Positions 33,158 to 41,670 of a stretch of DNA of 64,000 nucleotides are shown here, in pieces. The DNA is from Kineosporiaceae bacterium. GTDB taxonomy: Bacteria > Actinomycetota > Actinomycetes > Actinomycetales > Kineosporiaceae. The position numbers were made by a program, and so were the translations under genes. The first letter of the stretch is position 1; each line of letters begins with the position of its first letter. Under the pieces are notes generated by a model. It did no database searches. It was not told where the DNA came from and saw only the letters and a program-made list of their open reading frames with translations. Location of the stretch: contig JAEUJN010000041.1 in NCBI GenBank assembly GCA_016794595.1, forward strand, positions 1 to 64,000, in the 5' to 3' direction.

Positions 33158-35013
33158 CAGAAGGCGGCTTCGTCGAGGTCCATCAGGGAGTTGTCGGTGG
33201 CCTCGGCGATCGCCCGTTCGGAGGTCAACCGGGGCAGCACCGTGCGGGCGAAGAACCGTGCGGCCGCGATCTTGCCCTCGTAGAAGGACCGGTCGGCCGC
33301 GGTGGTGGCCGGGTCGGCCAGCTTGCCCGCGGCCACCTCGGCACCGCGCAACAGCAGCCAGCCGATCACCAGGTCACCGGCCCCCATCAACAGGCGGGTG
33401 GTGTTCTGGCCGACCTTGTAGACGTTGCGCACGTCGCCACCGTCGGCCTTGGGGTGGGCCGACATCAGCGCACCGACCATGACCCCGACGATGCCCTGCA
33501 CGTCGTCCAGGGCCTTGCCCAGCAGTTCGCGCTCGACCGCCAGCACGTCGTCCGCGTCGGCGTCCTTGACGAACTCGGCGATCAGACCCGCCACGTGGGT
33601 GAGCGCCTGGCCCTTGTCCCGCACGATCTTGCGGAAGAAGAAGTCCATGCCCTGGATCGCCGTGGTGCCCTCGTAGAGGGTGTCGATCTTGGCGTCCCGC
33701 ACGTACTGCTCGATCGGGTAGTCCTGCAGGAACCCGCTGCCGCCGAGGGTCTGCAGGCTCTCGGTGCCCAGCAGCACCCACGAGCGCTCCGACCCGCAGC
33801 CCTTGACCAACGGCAGCAGCAGGTCGTTCAGTCGCTCGGCCAGCTCGTCGGTTCCGCCCGCGGCCTCGGCGATCCGGACGGCGTCCTGCTGGGTGGCCGC
33901 GTAGATCATCAGGGCTCGCAGGCCCTCGGCGTAGGACTTCTGCAGCATCAGGGAACGGCGCACGTCCGGGTGGTGGGTGATCGTGACCCGGGGAGCGGCC
34001 TTGTCGGTCATCTGGGTCAGGTCGGCGCCCTGCACGCGCTGCTTGGCGTACTCCAACGCGTTCAGGTAGCCGGTCGACAGGGTGGCGATCGCCTTGGTGC
34101 CGACGAACATCCGCGCGGCCTCGATCACCTTGAACATCTGGGCGATGCCGTCGTGCACGTCACCGACCAGGGTGCCGACCGCGGGGATGCCGTCCACCTC
34201 GCCGAAGCGCAGCTCGCAGGTGGCGGAGACCTTCAGCCCCATCTTCGACTCGACGCCGGTGGCGAAGACGCCGTTGCGCTCGCCGAGTTCCCCGGTCTCG
34301 GGGTCGAGGTGGAACTTGGGGACGACGAACAGGGACAGGCCCTTGGTGCCCGGGCCGGCCCCCACGGGGCGGGCCAGCACCAGGTGGACGATGTTGTCGA
34401 ACAGGTCGGCCTCGCCGCTGGTGATGAAGCGCTTGACCCCGCTGATGTGCCAGGTGCCGTCGGCCTGCTGGACCGCCTTGGTGCGCCCGGCCCCGACGTC
34501 CGACCCGGCGTCCGGCTCGGTCAGCACCATCGTCGCGCCCCAGCGCTTGTCCACCATGAGCTGGGCGATCTGCTTCTGCCGCTCGTTGCCGAGGGCGTAC
34601 AGGATCGGGGCGAAGTGGAAGCCCATGCCGTACATGTGCACCGCGGGGTTGGCCCCCAGCACGAACTCGGCCATCGCCCACGAGATCGACGGGGGCATCG
34701 GGTGCCCACCCATCTCGACCGGCAGGTTCACCCGCCAGAACTCGCCGTCGGCGAAGGCCCGGTAGGAGGCCTTGAAATCCTCGGCCAGGGTCAGGGAGTG
34801 GTTCTGGGCGTCGAAGGTGGGGGGCGTGCGATCGGAGCTGATCAGGCTGGGCGCGAGTTTGTCGGTGGCCAGCTTGGCGACCTGGGCCAGCATGTCCCGA
34901 GCGGTTTCGAGGTCGACGCCCTCGTAGGGTCCGCTGCCGAGGACGTCGCCGCGCCCGAACAGCTCGAACAGGGTGAACTCGACGTCGCGCAGGTTGTGCT
35001 TGTAGTGGCTCAT
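33157..35013 (-). CDS. Acyl-CoA dehydrogenase (long FadE type)
   Basis: A 618-residue FAD enzyme introducing the alpha-beta double bond in acyl-CoA. Visible: [19 protein letters not shown] (FAD/substrate loop), [20 protein letters not shown] and the catalytic-base region [20 protein letters not shown]. The extra 130-150 residues after that are typical of the long, single-gene subfamily with a C-terminal helical domain. Upstream are two palindromes resembling TetR-type operators. Chain-length preference unknown. Confidence 0.92.
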   Translation of the reverse strand: MSHYKHNLRDVEFTLFELFGRGDVLGSGPYEGVDLETARDMLAQVAKLATDKLAPSLISSDRTPPTFDAQNHSLTLAEDFKASYRAFADGEFWRVNLPVEMGGHPMPPSISWAMAEFVLGANPAVHMYGMGFHFAPILYALGNERQKQIAQLMVDKRWGATMVLTEPDAGSDVGAGRTKAVQQADGTWHISGVKRFITSGEADLFDNIVHLVLARPVGAGPGTKGLSLFVVPKFHLDPETGELGERNGVFATGVESKMGLKVSATCELRFGEVDGIPAVGTLVGDVHDGIAQMFKVIEAARMFVGTKAIATLSTGYLNALEYAKQRVQGADLTQMTDKAAPRVTITHHPDVRRSLMLQKSYAEGLRALMIYAATQQDAVRIAEAAGGTDELAERLNDLLLPLVKGCGSERSWVLLGTESLQTLGGSGFLQDYPIEQYVRDAKIDTLYEGTTAIQGMDFFFRKIVRDKGQALTHVAGLIAEFVKDADADDVLAVERELLGKALDDVQGIVGVMVGALMSAHPKADGGDVRNVYKVGQNTTRLLMGAGDLVIGWLLLRGAEVAAGKLADPATTAADRSFYEGKIAAARFFARTVLPRLTSERAIAEATDNSLMDLDEAAF

Positions 35014-35078
35014 CGGATGCCGCCCCTCGGAGTCGTTGCCACGCGCGGCCTCGGGCCGCGGCACCGGGTCTCAGCCCG

Positions 35079-35118
35079 GTTACCCACTGGTAACTAGATG
35101 ATGCCTACTGACCGGTAG
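35079..35118. promoter_or_regulatory. Two adjacent palindromes upstream of acyl-CoA dehydrogenase
   Basis: GTTACC-CACT-GGTAAC (perfect 6-bp arms, 35079-35094) and CTACTGACCGGTAG (imperfect, 35105-35118) lie 66-105 bp ahead of the start. They resemble binding sites of TetR-family fatty-acid regulators. A CGCGGCC-TCG-GGCCGCG hairpin (35044-35060) sits nearer the start. Confidence 0.5.
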
Positions 35119-35256
35119 CTTGGCAACAGCCCAGATCGGTGGGGCCGGCTGCGATCGGCCCGACGGAGGGCGATCCGTACAGTTGGCCGGACACGTGGCG
35201 ATGTATCGCGCGGGCGCGGTGCATCGCAGGGCAACGGGCGAGGTCGGGGGCAGGGC

Positions 35257-37116
35257 GTGCGGACTCCAGATCGGCGCTGGGACCTGGCGCCGGAGGTGCA
35301 CCGGCTGGTCGGTGACTGGGCCCGCATGCCCCAGCCGCCGGACGTGGCCGGCCTGGAGGAGGCCATCCGCGAGGCCTACCGGGCCGCCGGGCTGCGACCG
35401 GGGCCGGTCATCTGGTGTCGAACCCCGGGGGAGTACCTGGCGGTGCTCGAGTCCCCGGTCGCCCATGCCCGCCTGCTGCTCGCGCACCGGCACCCGCTGG
35501 TCCGGCTCCGCCGCTGGCGGCCGATCGGGATCGGCGCCGTGGGCCAGATCGTGGTCGCGATGGTCCTGGCCGTGGTCCTGATGGTGCTGGCCCTGAGCAC
35601 CTGGATCGCCGCCACGGTGCTCAGCTACCGGCTGGTGCTGGCCGTCCTGGGAATCGGCCTCGGGCAGTCCTCGCCGGTGGAGTCGGGTGTCTTCCTGGCC
35701 TGTCTGGCGGGCTGGTTGCTGGTGCTGTGGAGGGCGCTGCCGTCGGTGATCTCGCTCGCCCGCAGGGCATGGACGGCGGTGGCCCGCCGGGCCTGGCACG
35801 CGGAGGTGCCGTGGGTGGGCGAGCTGCGCCGTCCGCCGCTGGACCTGTTGCCCTGGCGGGCGCTGCGCGAGGTCGCGGTGGCCCTGGCGCCCCCGGTCGA
35901 GCTCGGCTCCTCGTCCTCGTCCCCCGGACAGCCCTCAGGACAGCTCGCAGGACAGCTCGCAGGGCAGCTCGCAGGACAGCTCGCAGGGCAGCTCGCAGGA
36001 CAGCCCCCCGATCACCCGCTGGTGGTGAGCGCCCGGTGGCAGGACGGCGTCCGGCACGTGTTCGTCGACTCTGAACGGGTCCCCGAGCTGCCGGCACCCG
36101 GCCAGGTCGGCCGGCAGGCCGAACTGTTCGCCCGCGAGTGGGTGGCGCAGCACCTCACCCTGGGAGCGCAGGCCGTCGACCGGCACGTGGTCGAACAGTC
36201 GGTGGTGCGCTGCTATGCCGAACTCGGTGCCGACGCCCCGACCTTGCGCTGGTACCCCGACCCGGCGAGGTACGCCCGCGCGCTGGACGAGGTGCGCTCC
36301 GGCCGTTCCCCCTGGTGGGTGCCGACCATGGACCAGCAGATCAGGGACGTGATCCGCCGGGGCATCACGCCCGGGGGGCGGCCCGGGCCCGCCGAGGCCC
36401 AGCTGGCACCGGTGGTGATGGCCGCCGACCCGCTCGGTCGGTTTCTCACCCGGTCGTTCTCGCCGGTGGCGACGATCGGCTGGCGGTGGCGGCACGCCGT
36501 CCGGCGGGGTGCCCTGGCCGGGCTGCCGGACGAGCCTGCCGATCGGGCCGACCGGCTGCTGACCGCACTGGAGCAGAACGCCCCGGTGCCCTGGACGGCG
36601 CGCCGAGGCCTTGCCGTGCTGCTCGAACCGCCGCCCGAGGTGCACCGGGGTGAGTTGGTCGCGGGGGACGGAGGGACGCGGCTGACGACACACTCGCTGG
36701 CCTGGCCGGACGGCTCCTGGTGGCACCTGATCGACGGGGTGCGGGTGCCGCGCCCGGCCGATTCGGGGGACTGGACCGTGGCCGAGATCCACCAGGTGGT
36801 CAATTCCGAGGCGCGCCGGGTCCTGATCGAGGTGATGGGCTGGGAGCGCTACCTCGCCGAGGCCGACCTGCCCCTGCTGGCCGAGGCACCGGACCCGGCC
36901 AACCCGCCGCACACCCTGCGGCTGTTCGCGCTGCCGGCGGCCGGGTGGCAGGACCTGAACCTGCTGGTGATGACCAACGCCAGCCCGGGCCTGGACGGCG
37001 CGGTGCGGCTGTTCGCCGAGTTCGTCCCCGCCGGCTTCGACGATCCGGTGGCGGCCGTTGCCTGGCAGTACGGGGTGCCGGTGGCCGTGTACCGCACCCT
37101 GCAACGCCGCACCTGA
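35257..37116 (+). CDS. DUF6745-like protein with membrane helices and GQLA repeats
   Basis: A 619-residue protein. Residues 90-165 contain two strong membrane helices, followed by an amphipathic basic region and a linker of GQLA repeats. The C-terminal 370 residues are soluble and include RRVLIEVMGWERYLAEADLPLLAEA and TLRLFALPAAGWQDLNLLVMTNASP. These segments resemble the DUF6745 family, whose function is unknown. It has a GTG start and diverges from the acyl-CoA dehydrogenase gene. The small gene at 37225 is probably its partner. Confidence 0.7.
   Translation: MRTPDRRWDLAPEVHRLVGDWARMPQPPDVAGLEEAIREAYRAAGLRPGPVIWCRTPGEYLAVLESPVAHARLLLAHRHPLVRLRRWRPIGIGAVGQIVVAMVLAVVLMVLALSTWIAATVLSYRLVLAVLGIGLGQSSPVESGVFLACLAGWLLVLWRALPSVISLARRAWTAVARRAWHAEVPWVGELRRPPLDLLPWRALREVAVALAPPVELGSSSSSPGQPSGQLAGQLAGQLAGQLAGQLAGQPPDHPLVVSARWQDGVRHVFVDSERVPELPAPGQVGRQAELFAREWVAQHLTLGAQAVDRHVVEQSVVRCYAELGADAPTLRWYPDPARYARALDEVRSGRSPWWVPTMDQQIRDVIRRGITPGGRPGPAEAQLAPVVMAADPLGRFLTRSFSPVATIGWRWRHAVRRGALAGLPDEPADRADRLLTALEQNAPVPWTARRGLAVLLEPPPEVHRGELVAGDGGTRLTTHSLAWPDGSWWHLIDGVRVPRPADSGDWTVAEIHQVVNSEARRVLIEVMGWERYLAEADLPLLAEAPDPANPPHTLRLFALPAAGWQDLNLLVMTNASPGLDGAVRLFAEFVPAGFDDPVAAVAWQYGVPVAVYRTLQRRT
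35926..35997 (+). repeat. Six tandem 12-bp units encoding GQLA repeats
   Basis: Units of GGACAGCTCGCA/GGGCAGCTCGCA, the first diverged, encode GQPS followed by five GQLA. Near-identical units suggest recent slippage; length should vary between strains. Confidence 0.9.
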
Positions 37117-37224
37117 CCCGCCCGGCCGGGAGTGACCGCAGTCGGCCGGAAGTGACCGCAGATGGCGTGCGGCTTACCCTGGCTTGAGCGGCGCCCACCC
37201 GGGCCCGGGGCATCGAAGGGGCTG

Positions 37225-37683
37225 ATGGTCGTGGCGTTCTCGTACGCGCAGGCGCTGGAACTGGTCGGGACCGCGGTGCCGGGGCACCTGCAGGCAGATC
37301 TCGAGGTGCCCTCTCTCAGGGGCGTTCAGGCCCAGGGCGACCTGCTGGTCTTCCCGATCGCCGAGCCGGACGACGTGGCCTGGGCTCCGGTGCCGGCCAC
37401 CGGCGTCCAGCTGATCCGGTCCGAGGCGACCGGCAACACGCACTGGTTGCACCAGGACCAGGGCTCGACCGGGGTGCAGTGGGCCGAGCCGGTGCGGGTG
37501 CCGGTGTTCGAGGACGAGGAGCCGGACCTGCGGCTGGCCTACGTCCGGGTGCCGGAGGGACAGGGCGGCCTGCTGATCCACACCGAGGAGCACGGGGTCA
37601 ACGGGATCGGACCGGGCACCTACCAGGTGAACCGCAAGCGGGAGGCCGACCCGGAATCGGTGCAGCGGTTGCTCGCCGACTGA
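37225..37683 (+). CDS. Small cytosolic protein, partner of the DUF6745-like gene, unknown function
   Basis: A 152-residue protein without membrane helices, beginning MVVAFSYAQALELVGTAVPG and containing GVQLIRSEATGNTHWLHQD and GLLIHTEEHGVNGIGPGTYQVNRKRE. The final strand-rich part with HTEEHG and YQVNRKRE is well structured. The start at ATG 37225 follows GAAGGGG. It lies 108 bp downstream of the DUF6745-like gene. Small proteins ending in YQV.R.RE often accompany DUF6745 genes in my recollection, but this needs a search to confirm. Confidence 0.65.
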   Translation: MVVAFSYAQALELVGTAVPGHLQADLEVPSLRGVQAQGDLLVFPIAEPDDVAWAPVPATGVQLIRSEATGNTHWLHQDQGSTGVQWAEPVRVPVFEDEEPDLRLAYVRVPEGQGGLLIHTEEHGVNGIGPGTYQVNRKREADPESVQRLLAD

Positions 37684-37758
37684 CAGCCAGTCCGCCGGCC
37701 TCTCGCTCGACCGCCGCCCGACCCCGGGCCCGGGCCCGCCGGGTGGCCCTGCGAATGG

Positions 37759-38025
37759 TCAGCGCACGCTGCGCTGGCCACGCATCCTGGTCACCAGGGC
37801 CACCCCGCCGGCAGCCAGCAGGACCTGGACGAGCAGTTCCACCCAGTCGATGCCGCTGGTGTCGCGCATCGGTCCGACGATCGCGGTGCCGATCAACGCG
37901 GCGACCACCCCGACGACCATGGTCAACCAGATGGGGATGTCCTGCCGCCCGGGCAACACGAGCCTGCCCAGGGCTCCGATGATCAGGCCGATGATGACGG
38001 CACCGATGATGCCCTCGATGGTCAT
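37759..38025 (-). CDS. GlsB/YeaQ/YmgE family (transglycosylase-associated) membrane protein
   Basis: An 88-residue protein with three hydrophobic helices and the family Gly-rich pattern GAVIIGLIIGALGRLVLPGRQDIP. These are small stress-related membrane proteins of uncertain role. The ATG has GAGGAGA upstream. A GGCCGGG/CCCGGCC hairpin (38053-38070) lies just before it and probably ends the upstream serine-hydrolase transcript. Confidence 0.88.
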   Translation of the reverse strand: MTIEGIIGAVIIGLIIGALGRLVLPGRQDIPIWLTMVVGVVAALIGTAIVGPMRDTSGIDWVELLVQVLLAAGGVALVTRMRGQRSVR

Positions 38026-38164
38026 TGACTTCTCCTCGCCAGAGCTGACGTGCCCGGCCAGGCGGCCGGGTGTCGATGACCGCAGGATCGCACCGCCGCG
38101 GCCCGCCCGCCTGTCCAGATCGGGGGCGTTCCGGGCGGTGCCGGCAGGACGGTACGTCCGCAGC

Positions 38165-39394
38165 TCAGCTCAGCAGCGCTCCGTAGATCAGCTGGCGCAG
38201 CAGCGGGCGGATCGGGTAGGTGCTCGAGGGCAACAGCTGGGTCATGAACACCACCTCGAGCTGCTCGACGGGGTCGACCCAGAAGGCCGTGCTGGCGGCG
38301 CCACCCCAGTTGTACTCCCCGGGGGAGCAGATCATCCGAGTGGCCACCGGGTCGATCACGACCGCCATCCCGAGCCCGAAACCGACTCCGGTCTGCGGGA
38401 TCTCGCTGAACACCGGCCGCCCGAAGGTCTGCATGTCGGCATTGCCCGGCAGGTGGTTGCGGGTCATGTAGGCGACGGTTCGCGGGCTGAGCAGCCGGAC
38501 GCCGTCCAGTTCACCGCCGGCGGCGAGAAACCGGGCGAAGCGCTGGTAGTCGGCCGTCGTGCCGACCAGCCCGCCCCCGCCGGCGAGCAGCGGTGGGTCC
38601 AGGCAGACATCGCCCAGGGTGTGGTTGCGCGCCAGCCCGCCGTCCGGGGTGGCCAGGTACAGCGCGGCCAACCGGTCGACGTCGCGGCCCTGGACCCGGA
38701 ACATCGTGTCGGACATGCCGAGCGGCCCGGTGACCAGCTCGGCCAGGGCGGCGTCCAGGCTCTGGCCGGTGACCACCTCGATCAGCCGGCCCAGCACATC
38801 GGTGGCCACCGAGTAGTTCCACTCGGTGCCGGGGGTGAACAGCAGGGGCAGGCTCGCCCAGAAGTCGACGGCATCGGCCAGGTCGACGTCCGGCGGGCTG
38901 CCCCACTCGTACCCGTGGGCGCGCAGCATGGCGTCCACCGGGTGCATCCGGTGGAAACCGTAGGTCAGCCCGGAGGTGTGGCTGAGCAGGTGCCAGATCC
39001 GGATCGGCTCCGGGGTCGGCACGGTCATCACCTTGACGTCCGACCCGCCGGTGTAGACCCGGCTGCCGGCGAAGGCCGGCAGGTGGCGCGCGATCGGGTC
39101 GGTGAGCTGGAAGGCCCCCTGCTCGTAGAGCATCATCACGGCGACCGCGGTCAGCGGCTTGGTCATGGAGTAGATCCGCCACAGGGTGTCCCCGGTGACC
39201 GGCAGGTTGTTCTCGACGTCCCGCAGCCCGTACCGGCTCGTGTGCACCACCCGCCCGCGCCGGGTGATTGCCAGGTCGTACCCCGGCAGCTTGCCGGCGT
39301 CCACGTAGGCGGCCAGGGCGGCGTCCACCCGGTCGAGCCGATCGGGGTCCAGGCCGAGCTCGGCCGGATCCACCTCGACCTGAAGTCCACCCAT
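38165..39394 (-). CDS. Serine hydrolase, beta-lactamase class C / esterase family
   Basis: A 409-residue member of the AmpC/EstB-like family. The nucleophile motif SxxK is in RIYSMTKPLTAVAVMM, the second-site Tyr in WNYSVATDVLG, and the loop HTSGLTYGF is typical. There is no signal peptide, favouring an intracellular esterase or peptidase over a secreted beta-lactamase. It ends 89 bp before Enzyme I starts to be read in the other direction of the operon order, and has its own promoter region. Confidence 0.88.
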   Translation of the reverse strand: MGGLQVEVDPAELGLDPDRLDRVDAALAAYVDAGKLPGYDLAITRRGRVVHTSRYGLRDVENNLPVTGDTLWRIYSMTKPLTAVAVMMLYEQGAFQLTDPIARHLPAFAGSRVYTGGSDVKVMTVPTPEPIRIWHLLSHTSGLTYGFHRMHPVDAMLRAHGYEWGSPPDVDLADAVDFWASLPLLFTPGTEWNYSVATDVLGRLIEVVTGQSLDAALAELVTGPLGMSDTMFRVQGRDVDRLAALYLATPDGGLARNHTLGDVCLDPPLLAGGGGLVGTTADYQRFARFLAAGGELDGVRLLSPRTVAYMTRNHLPGNADMQTFGRPVFSEIPQTGVGFGLGMAVVIDPVATRMICSPGEYNWGGAASTAFWVDPVEQLEVVFMTQLLPSSTYPIRPLLRQLIYGALLS

Positions 39395-39481
39395 TGACGC
39401 CTCCGATCACGCGGGTCCGCGCCGGTGATCCCGGCGCGGACCCAGCCCAGCGCGATCGGGGCAGCGGGTCAAGGCCCCGCG

Positions 39482-41182
39482 TCAGAGGATCTCGGTCAGG
39501 CCGGTGCGGGCCTCGGCTCGCACCACGTCCAGGGCGTCCCGGGCGGTCCGGGCGTCCCGGGCCAGGGATGCCAGTCGCTGGCACTCGGGCAGGCTGTGCA
39601 GGGACAGTGCGAACCGGACGATGCCGACCTTGGACGGCGCCATCGACAGGCTCGACACCCCGAGTCCGACCAGCACCAGGGCGAGCAAGGGGTCGCCGCC
39701 GGCCTCACCGCACACCCCGATCGGCGTGCCGGTGACCGCGGCTCCCCGGCAGGCCAGGGCGATCACGTCCAGGACGGCGGGCTGCCACGGGTCGAGCAGG
39801 TCCGACAGCTCACCCTGCATGCGGTCGGCGGCCATCGTGTACTGGGCCAGGTCGTTGGTGCCCAGGCTGGCGAAGTCCACCTCGGCCAGCACGTGCTCGG
39901 CCCGCAGTGCCGCCCCGGGAACCTCGATCATCACCCCGCTCTTGGGCAGGCCGTTCTCCTTCACCCGCCGGCTGAACCAGGCGGCCTCCTCGGCCGTGGC
40001 CACCATCGGGGCCATCACGCGCACGTCCGCCCCGGTGTCCCGGGCGGCGATCGCCAGCGCCTCGAGCTGGCTGTCCAGCAGGTCCGGACGCTCGGCGGAC
40101 AGCCGCAGGCCGCGCCGTCCCAGGGCCGGGTTCTCCTCCGGGCCGAGGTTGGCGAAGGCGAGCGGCTTGTCGGCGCCGGCGTCCAGGGTGCGGACGACGA
40201 CCCGCCGCCGTCCGAACGGGGTCAGCACCTGGCGGTAGATCTCCGCCTGCTCGGCGACGGTGGGTGCGCGCTCGGAGGACAGGAAGACGAACTCGGTGCG
40301 GAACAGGCCGACCCCCTCGACGTCCAGGGCGGCGGCCTGGACGGCGTCCTCGACCCCGCCGATGTTGGCCAGCAGGGCGACCGGATGACCGTCGCGGGTC
40401 ACCCCGGGGCCGTGGCTGCCGACCAGGGCGGCGGTCCGCCGCCGGCGCCGGACGACGAGGTCCTCGACGTACTGGGCGGTGGGGTTGAGCGTCACCTCGC
40501 CGGTGTCGCCGTCCACCGCGATCGGCGTCCCGGGGGCGATCCGGGTGGCGCCGGGCAGCTGGACGACGGCCGGGATGCCCATCTGGGCGGCCAGGATGGC
40601 GGTGTGGCTGGTGCGCCCGCCCGCCTGGGTCACGATGGCCACCACCAGGGAACGGTCGAGGGTCGCGGTCTCGGCCGGTGCCAGGTCCTCGGCCACGACC
40701 ACGCTGGGCACGCTGAACGGGGGGATTCCCGGTGCGGGCACTCCCAGCAACCGGGCCAGGGCCCGCGACCCGACGTCGCGCAGGTCGGTGACCCGTTCGG
40801 CGAAGTACCCGCCGAGAGCGGTGAACTGGGCGGCGTAGTCCTCGACCGCGGCGTCGACCGCGGCGGCGGGACCCTTGCCGGCCGACAGGTGCTTGGTGGC
40901 CGCCTTGATCAGCCCCTTGTCCCGGGCGATCAGGGCGGTGGCGGTCAGGATCTGCTGCGCGGTGTCGTCGGCGGTCGCTGCCCGGGCGGTGAGGTCCTGG
41001 GCGACCCCTTCGAAGGCCGCCTTGATCCGCACCAGCGCGGCCTCGGGGTCGGCCGCGGCCGGCTCGCCGGCCGGCGGGCGGACCGGTGGCGCGACCTGCA
41101 CCACCGGTCCGAACGCGGTGCCCGGGCTGACGCCGATGCCCACGCGGGCGCCGGACAGGGTCGCGGAGCTCGGTTCAGCCAT
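39482..41182 (-). CDS. ptsI: Phosphoenolpyruvate-protein phosphotransferase (PTS Enzyme I)
   Basis: The first phosphotransfer enzyme of the sugar PTS: it takes phosphate from PEP on His193 (GGRTSHTAILA) and passes it to HPr. The PEP-binding barrel is seen in VGLFRTEFVFLSSERAP, NPALGRRGLRLS and LGTNDLAQYTMAADR; the C-terminal cysteine-bearing GVCGEAGGDP is present. 566 residues, normal length. It follows HPr by 6 bp, a ptsHI operon. Confidence 0.95.
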   Translation of the reverse strand: MAEPSSATLSGARVGIGVSPGTAFGPVVQVAPPVRPPAGEPAAADPEAALVRIKAAFEGVAQDLTARAATADDTAQQILTATALIARDKGLIKAATKHLSAGKGPAAAVDAAVEDYAAQFTALGGYFAERVTDLRDVGSRALARLLGVPAPGIPPFSVPSVVVAEDLAPAETATLDRSLVVAIVTQAGGRTSHTAILAAQMGIPAVVQLPGATRIAPGTPIAVDGDTGEVTLNPTAQYVEDLVVRRRRRTAALVGSHGPGVTRDGHPVALLANIGGVEDAVQAAALDVEGVGLFRTEFVFLSSERAPTVAEQAEIYRQVLTPFGRRRVVVRTLDAGADKPLAFANLGPEENPALGRRGLRLSAERPDLLDSQLEALAIAARDTGADVRVMAPMVATAEEAAWFSRRVKENGLPKSGVMIEVPGAALRAEHVLAEVDFASLGTNDLAQYTMAADRMQGELSDLLDPWQPAVLDVIALACRGAAVTGTPIGVCGEAGGDPLLALVLVGLGVSSLSMAPSKVGIVRFALSLHSLPECQRLASLARDARTARDALDVVRAEARTGLTEIL

Positions 41183-41188
41183 GTCGGG

Positions 41189-41458
41189 TCACTCCGCGTC
41201 GAGGTCGCGAGACAGCAATTCCACCAACGAATCCAGCGCCGCGTCGGCGCCGTCCCCCTCGGCGGTGAGCTCCACTTCCTGGCCGTGTTCGGCGCCGAGG
41301 GCCATCACTGCCAGGATGCTGGTCGCGTCGACCGGCTCCTCGCCCTTCTTGGCGATCTCGATGTCCAGGCCGGTCTCGGCGGCCGCCTGGACGAACAGGG
41401 ACGCGGGCCGCGCGTGCAGGCCGACCGATGAGGCGATGGTGACGGTTCTGCGTGCCAT
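41189..41458 (-). CDS. ptsH: Phosphocarrier protein HPr
   Basis: An 89-residue phosphocarrier with the active-site His15 in SVGLHARPAS. The region around the regulatory position reads DATSILAVMALGAEHG; a Ser is present (TSIL) as in Gram-positive HPr, though actinobacteria usually lack HPr kinase control. It shuttles phosphate from Enzyme I to the EIIA domain encoded at 43211. Separated from the fru genes by a strong terminator. Confidence 0.95.
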   Translation of the reverse strand: MARRTVTIASSVGLHARPASLFVQAAAETGLDIEIAKKGEEPVDATSILAVMALGAEHGQEVELTAEGDGADAALDSLVELLSRDLDAE

Positions 41459-41601
41459 GACTCGAACTCCTCGTGGTCAACCCCGTCGTCGACGGGTTCG
41501 AAGTGCGGTGCCGATCCCGGGTCCGGGTCGGGTCGAGCGGATCGTGCGGCCGGCGGCTGGGCGGAGGCCGGGAGGCGGTGAGCGGCCGGTGAGCGAGGTG
41601 G

Positions 41602-41644
41602 CAGACCGGGTGGGCCGGAGGTGGACGCCGGCCCACCCGGTCTG
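41602..41644 (-). terminator. Strong terminator between fru operon and ptsHI
   Basis: Seventeen-base perfect arms (CAGACCGGGTGGGCCGG and its complement) around a 9-base loop, 27 bp after the EIIBC stop. It should end most fruRKBA transcription, so ptsHI needs its own promoter or read-through. Confidence 0.75.
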
Positions 41645-41670
41645 GTGCCTGCCGGTCGGGAGGGGGACCG

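Noticed and set aside
33133-35097. A 654-codon plus-strand frame
   Set aside because: Antisense to the acyl-CoA dehydrogenase, low-complexity Gly/Val/His/Gln composition, no recognisable fold.
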